Shown here one piece after another: positions 43,468 through 47,678 of a stretch of 47,678 nucleotides of DNA. The stretch lies in NCBI GenBank assembly GCA_004294385.1, contig REAP01000035.1, positions 1 to 47,678 on the forward strand. Direction: 5' to 3'. The notes under the pieces were generated by a model. The model did no database searches, was not told the origin of the DNA, and saw only the letters and a program-made list of their open reading frames with translations. The stretch comes from Oscillatoriales cyanobacterium (GTDB lineage Bacteria; Cyanobacteriota; Cyanobacteriia; Cyanobacteriales; Microcoleaceae). The number at the start of each line of letters is the position of its first letter. The stretch's first letter is position 1. A program made the position numbers and the translations under genes.

Positions 43468-44313
43468 TTATTGTATTTGGTCTATTTTAGTAGTCTTAGA
43501 GAATGTCCCTGTAAATCTCTCCCTTCCCAACAGAATAATCTGACTGCGAGATATTGCAAATGTCCTAGCTATTTCTGCTTTCGATATCCCCTGACTTAAA
43601 AGATAGCGAATCTGCTGCACCTGTTCGGGTTTTAGCTTGCGGCTAGGACATATCTTGCCAGGAACGAAAGGAAAGCGGTTTTTTTCTATAGCATCGCGGG
43701 AGTTATCGGCGGGAGTTCCTTCCCATAAGTGGTCAGGATTGACACAACCGCGATCGTCGCAACTGTGACAAGCAAAATAACCCGGTGCGATCGATCGTCC
43801 GAGTTTGTGTTCCAGTACCAGTCTGTGCGGATAGAAGCTTTTATTTTTTCCGTTAATTCTGATAGTTTTAACAGAGTAACCATCACTTCTTTTAGCCAAG
43901 ATACAAATCATGCAGCCATTCGGCTGTATTTCAGCCCGAATGCCGGGAATTACTTCTACGCCTCGCGGTAGTTTTTGAGGTTTAGGAGCAGATGTGCTTC
44001 CTACATCTTTAATTCGTCCTTTTCTAAACCTATCTTCAGAATTTTCAATCCTAGAACCTTCCCATAAATGGTTAGGATTAATGCAGTTACGAACATCACA
44101 AGTATGACAAGAAAAGTATTCTGGTCTAATCGGACGATCTAAGATATTTTCTAATACTAAACGGTGAACATTAAAGGTTTTCCATTCACCGTTAATCTTA
44201 AGTCTCTTGTTGGCATAGCCACTACTAGATTTGGCTAGGGTAGAGATAATACAACCCGTCGGCTGAATCTCTCCAAATATGCCAGGAATTACCTCTACTA
44301 TGTTATCGTCCAT
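43468..44313 (-). CDS. Tandem HNH endonuclease-like protein with HTH tail
   Basis: 281 residues from the ATG at 44313, chosen because AGGAG lies nine bases upstream and the repeated domain then begins at once; the frame is open to 44427. There are two copies of one HNH_3-like domain: VEVIPGIFGEIQPTGCI...HRLVLENIL...CHTCDVRNCINPNHLWEGS...N, then VEVIPGIRAEIQPNGCM...HRLVLEHKL...CHSCDDRGCVNPDHLWEGT...N. Each keeps the metal-binding His, Cys and Asn positions. The tail LKPEQVQQIRYLLSQGISKAEIARTFAIS is a DNA-binding HTH. It sits between the chemoreceptor and CheA genes, 25 bases before CheA. A free-standing homing endonuclease is likely. Confidence 0.82.
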   Translation of the reverse strand: MDDNIVEVIPGIFGEIQPTGCIISTLAKSSSGYANKRLKINGEWKTFNVHRLVLENILDRPIRPEYFSCHTCDVRNCINPNHLWEGSRIENSEDRFRKGRIKDVGSTSAPKPQKLPRGVEVIPGIRAEIQPNGCMICILAKRSDGYSVKTIRINGKNKSFYPHRLVLEHKLGRSIAPGYFACHSCDDRGCVNPDHLWEGTPADNSRDAIEKNRFPFVPGKICPSRKLKPEQVQQIRYLLSQGISKAEIARTFAISRSQIILLGRERFTGTFSKTTKIDQIQ

Positions 44314-44454
44314 CTGTGCAACTCCTAGTTTGTTTAGGTGCTGGATTGGCATCCCCGCAGTGGTTTCAAGACTGCGAGGTTGCTTTTTGTTTGTCATCAT
44401 TGCCACACTAATGTGCTGGTAAATCATTAGGTAAAAAAAGCATTAAACAATCAA

Positions 44455-47400
44455 TTATTGTCTTTCTGCTGTTTCTACTCTGAACCTTTCTACCGATGTC
44501 AAAAGGTCGCGAGCAACGCCTACCAAATTTTGCAAAGCACCGGAAACTCGCTGCGCTTCTTGAGACGTTTCCTGAGCGGTCAGCTCCACGGCCTGCATCA
44601 CCGCGGCCACCGAACGAGCTGTTTCATTCTGCTCCACAGTGTCCGCCGTAATCGATCGGACCAACACATCAATCCTATTAGTTACTTGGATAATATCATC
44701 GAGAGAACGCTTAGCTTGTTCTGCCAATTTTGTCCCCTCAATTACCTGTTGCGTACCCTCTTCCATCGCCGTCATTACCGCGCCGGTTTCACTTTGAATT
44801 TGCATCACGATCTGTTCGATTTCTTTCAAAGACTTCGCCGATCGATCTGCCAATTGTCGCACCTCATCCGCCACGATCGCAAAACCCCGACCAGCTTCCC
44901 CAGCCCTTGCCGCTTCAATACTAGCGTTCAGAGCCAACAAATTAGTCCGAGATGCGATCGTCGCAATCAGAGCCACAATCTTAGAAATTTCTTGAGAAGC
45001 TTCAGCCAACCGCTTGACCTTTCTCGTAGTTTCTGCCACCGTTTCTCGAATTTCCAAAATCCCAGCCACCGTCCGCTCCACAGCCTCGCCCCCTTTCAGA
45101 GCCGTTGCCGCAGCGCCCCGTGCCACTTCCTCAGCCTCTCTAGCACTCTCAGCCACCCGCTGAATCGCATCCGTCAGCACCTGCACCGAATTCAGCGTCG
45201 CCGCCAGTTCCTCAGCTTGTCGCAGCGCGTCAGAAGACAAATCCCCCGCAAACTTGGCACTATCCGTAGCACCTTTGCTGACCTCCCTCGCCGCCTGCTT
45301 CACCTGGTGAACGATTTCTCGCAGATTTTGAATCGTTAAGTTAAACGAGTCAGCAACAGCACCCAAAACGTCTGCCGTCACCTCCGCAGTCACCGTCAAG
45401 TCACCACGAGCAGCACCTTCCACGTCATCTAGCAAGCGAATCACTTGGCGCTGCAAGTCTTCCTTAGCCTGTTCTTGCTCATCCGACTTGCGTCTAGTAT
45501 CACTAATCGTGGTTTGGATCACCTTCGCCATGTGGTTGAATTTAGCCGCCATTTTGCCAAACTCATCTTCCGAATAAATTGTGGCGCGAGCATCCAAATT
45601 TCCTTGAGATACAGCATCAAATTGAGCTTGCAAATTGTCCGAAGAATTGCGTACCTGCTTAGCGATTAACTGGCCAATGCCCAAAGACGTCAAAAAGCTC
45701 GTAACACCTGCTGCTGCCGTCATTACCCAGCCAGTTTGGCGCAGATAGACGATCGCCTCTGGCTTATCTTCCCGCAATGCCTGATATGAGGCGATATTGG
45801 TGACGAAAGCCACAGCAATTAGAGAAACCAGTCCAGCCCCGACGGCTGTGTAAAAATGTTTCGTAAACAAAGGGGCATTTTCCAAGAAAGCCAGACCACC
45901 CTGTTCCACAGTCACAGAAGAATCGATCGCCTCCGTTTCCGTCCCACTAAAAGTTGGCGCCGACGCATCAGCCGGAGTATTGATGCTAAATATCTCATCA
46001 TCCCGAATCGCGGAGCCGTCGGTGTTATCGAAATCTAGACTACTACCAGTCGTACCCATCATGCCGCTAGTCGAGGAGTTGCCAAAATTAGTGCTACCCC
46101 TAGTCAGAATCGAGCTATTGACATCCTCAGAAATATCAAAATCTGGCAAATTGCCTAAATCATCAAAAGCATCAAATTCGTCCAAGAAATCGCTATGTTC
46201 TTGAGAAGTACCAGTTTTTGGCGACCAATCGCTGCTTTGCTTTTCCCCCGCTCCGAAGGAAGTCGCTTCCTCGGCAGAGTCCATAGAGAAAGAATCATTA
46301 AAAGCATCATCATCAAAAGCATCTAACTCAAAATTATCCCTTGAGCCTGCTCCCACACTCGGAGCATCGCCATAACCATTGCTTTGGGAAGTTCTTGTGC
46401 TCGAATTCAAGCCTCTCCGGCTCGACCTTTGACTTTGAGAAGTGGGGACAGCACCCCCCATCAACAGCGTCTCATCTTCAGCCAATTCATAATTTGACGA
46501 GTATTCCGAATCGGTTTCCGGCCGCCCTCCAAACTCGCTTGGGAGCGCCTGAGCAAAGGGGTCTGCATCTTCTTGTGGATCGTAGTTGTGATTTTGACCG
46601 ATCGGGGGTGATGAAGAATAGTCATCGTCCAGGTCAAATTCATCTGGTAACGCACCTTGTGAAAAACTATCGCCAAAATTGTCAGATGGGCCCGTAGGAT
46701 AATCTACTTTGTTCAAGTCGATCGAATTCTCCACTTCAGCGCTAGCAAAACCCCGACCATTGAGCATCTGAGTCGGAGCTTCTGAAAACGCATCTGCATC
46801 GTAACGATTTGATTTGCCAGACACTTTTTGGTCTTGAAAGTGATCGTCGAATCCCTGATCATCCAAGGCAAAAGGGTCGCTAAAATCTGAATTAGCAAAT
46901 TCGTCCAATGGCCCCGTCGCCTCAGCGTAAGCCGCCATCCCACCAGAATCGCCAGTAAAAGGGTTGGACAGCAGGGTTAAATCTTCCGCACCGCCAGCAT
47001 TATCCTCCGGTACTTCCCACCCCAAGTCACTCATTCCCCCGCCCAGGTTTGCTAGGTCTTCATTTTCCATACCATCTAGGGATTGACTATCCCAAGACTG
47101 TTCAGCAACATCTCCTTGAAAAAGTTCAAAATCTGGGTTTTCTAAGCCTTCGTCGAGAGATTTGTCTGAGTAGAACTCCAATTCAGTTTCAGCATCAAAA
47201 TTTTCCGATGGTAATTGAGCTTGTAAAAATTGGTCTGTGTAATTAATCCCGTTTTGAGCGTGTTCGACCAGACTGGAGTCGTCGCTCAAACCGAGCACCA
47301 CGGTATACTGTTCCCGTGCCACCTCATACTGTTCTAGCCCGTAGCAATAGATATGTCCGCATAGCAGACGAGCACTGGGGTCTTCGGGAAAATTTTCTAC

Positions 47401-47499
47401 TAATTGATAGACTAGAGCTGCGGCTTCCGGGTAGTCACCCTCCATGTATGCCGCCTCGGCCCGTTGGTAGTCCTGCTGAAAGTTGGTAGTTGTTGCCAT
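44455..47499 (-). CDS. Methyl-accepting chemotaxis protein (PilJ/HmpD-like)
   Basis: 1014 residues from ATG 47499 ([21 protein letters not shown], with GGGGCGG just upstream). About 5-110 form TPR-like helices ([24 protein letters not shown]). About 110-530 are acidic, Ser/Asn-rich and disordered, with FDAFDD-type motifs. Two membrane helices follow ([38 protein letters not shown]), then HAMP units and a C-terminal signalling domain with the conserved hairpin [36 protein letters not shown]. It partners the CheA hybrid encoded downstream. TPR plus disordered arm replaces a periplasmic sensor, suggesting cytoplasmic input. Confidence 0.92.
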   Translation of the reverse strand: MATTTNFQQDYQRAEAAYMEGDYPEAAALVYQLVENFPEDPSARLLCGHIYCYGLEQYEVAREQYTVVLGLSDDSSLVEHAQNGINYTDQFLQAQLPSENFDAETELEFYSDKSLDEGLENPDFELFQGDVAEQSWDSQSLDGMENEDLANLGGGMSDLGWEVPEDNAGGAEDLTLLSNPFTGDSGGMAAYAEATGPLDEFANSDFSDPFALDDQGFDDHFQDQKVSGKSNRYDADAFSEAPTQMLNGRGFASAEVENSIDLNKVDYPTGPSDNFGDSFSQGALPDEFDLDDDYSSSPPIGQNHNYDPQEDADPFAQALPSEFGGRPETDSEYSSNYELAEDETLLMGGAVPTSQSQRSSRRGLNSSTRTSQSNGYGDAPSVGAGSRDNFELDAFDDDAFNDSFSMDSAEEATSFGAGEKQSSDWSPKTGTSQEHSDFLDEFDAFDDLGNLPDFDISEDVNSSILTRGSTNFGNSSTSGMMGTTGSSLDFDNTDGSAIRDDEIFSINTPADASAPTFSGTETEAIDSSVTVEQGGLAFLENAPLFTKHFYTAVGAGLVSLIAVAFVTNIASYQALREDKPEAIVYLRQTGWVMTAAAGVTSFLTSLGIGQLIAKQVRNSSDNLQAQFDAVSQGNLDARATIYSEDEFGKMAAKFNHMAKVIQTTISDTRRKSDEQEQAKEDLQRQVIRLLDDVEGAARGDLTVTAEVTADVLGAVADSFNLTIQNLREIVHQVKQAAREVSKGATDSAKFAGDLSSDALRQAEELAATLNSVQVLTDAIQRVAESAREAEEVARGAAATALKGGEAVERTVAGILEIRETVAETTRKVKRLAEASQEISKIVALIATIASRTNLLALNASIEAARAGEAGRGFAIVADEVRQLADRSAKSLKEIEQIVMQIQSETGAVMTAMEEGTQQVIEGTKLAEQAKRSLDDIIQVTNRIDVLVRSITADTVEQNETARSVAAVMQAVELTAQETSQEAQRVSGALQNLVGVARDLLTSVERFRVETAERQ

Positions 47500-47514
47500 T
47501 TGCCGCCCCATGTT

Positions 47515-47556
47515 TGATTTTAGATTTTAGATTTTAGATTTTAGATTTTAGATTTT
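47515..47556. repeat. STRR, 7-bp unit ATTTTAG
   Basis: About five ATTTTAG heptamers immediately upstream of the chemoreceptor gene. The remaining 120 bases to the right edge show no gene; the CheW-type gene expected upstream would lie outside the window. Confidence 0.85.
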
Positions 47557-47678
47557 TATCTGGAATTTTAGATACGTGGCTGCTTCGTAAAACTTACCTA
47601 AACCTATCTAAAGCTATCTTTAGATATAATCCAAAGTTCACTTCCTACGCTGTTGGGTAGACGACTAATCCCAAGATA

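Noticed and set aside
44314..44427. Longer start for the HNH protein
   Set aside because: The 38 extra residues precede the repeated domain and have no ribosome site, while 44313 has AGGAG; kept only as an alternative.
44458..45339. 293-residue frame opposite the chemoreceptor signalling domain
   Set aside because: Composition (Arg/His/Ser/Leu) is the complement of conserved receptor codons; the receptor frame is unmistakable.

Overview
The window looks like a chromosomal segment of a filamentous cyanobacterium of the Oscillatoria/Microcoleus type. The evidence is the dense GCGATCGC (HIP1) octamers, cyanobacterial markers (orange carotenoid protein, NdhH, a PedR-like regulator, a Pil/Hmp-type chemotaxis pair) and many heptameric tandem repeats (STRRs). 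The genus is inference. No rRNA, tRNA or CRISPR array was recognised.

Layout. 0.1-8 kb: a TIGR03032-type protein, murJ, sfsA, a secreted tandem LprI-like protein, a membrane TPR protein overlapping a small FecR-like secreted protein, and a LeuC/HacA-type dehydratase without its small subunit. 8-10.4 kb: nested palindromes, a HAD phosphatase, long STRRs and queG. 10.6-15 kb: ocp, a two-gene partner-switching module (response regulator/GAF/PP2C plus anti-sigma kinase), and rsmH, whose start codon lies inside a repeat element. 15.2-18.6 kb: a multi-hairpin non-coding region, ndhH, an orphan HicB-like protein, and a COG1565 (NDUFAF7/MidA) methyltransferase. The eukaryotic relative of that enzyme methylates the counterpart of NdhH. 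18.6-22.6 kb: a defence-like island with a DNA cytosine methyltransferase, a PtuA-like ATPase, an HNH-like protein and a frameshifted Uma2 nuclease. 22.9-27.4 kb: hisS, a small conserved protein and a PedR-like regulator in tandem, a PfkB sugar kinase and aqpZ. 27.7-33.5 kb: a SWIM zinc-finger protein and a SNF2 helicase carrying a 468-residue intein in its Walker A motif. 33.9-38.1 kb: pnp, an unknown small protein and a pentapeptide-repeat/RidA fusion. 38.3-47.5 kb: a very large CheA-type hybrid kinase and a methyl-accepting protein, separated by a tandem HNH endonuclease-like gene.

Working together. The chemoreceptor and the CheA hybrid should form one signalling array, probably for type IV pilus motility or hormogonium behaviour; the CheW partner is expected just beyond the right edge. 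The PP2C/anti-sigma pair is a separate switch. The SNF2 and SWIM genes form the usual pair. The gaps are filled by several repeat families: 7-bp tandem repeats, GGCAAGATGCC palindromes, and TTCGACTACGCTCAG-type elements. Some of these have entered coding sequence in frame (SNF2, CheA) or supply a start codon (rsmH).

Most interesting: the ndhH/methyltransferase neighbourhood, the hairpin cluster at 15.2-15.4 kb, the pentapeptide-RidA fusion, the repeated acidic DLF/DLL motifs in the CheA linker, and the methyltransferase/ATPase/HNH cassette.
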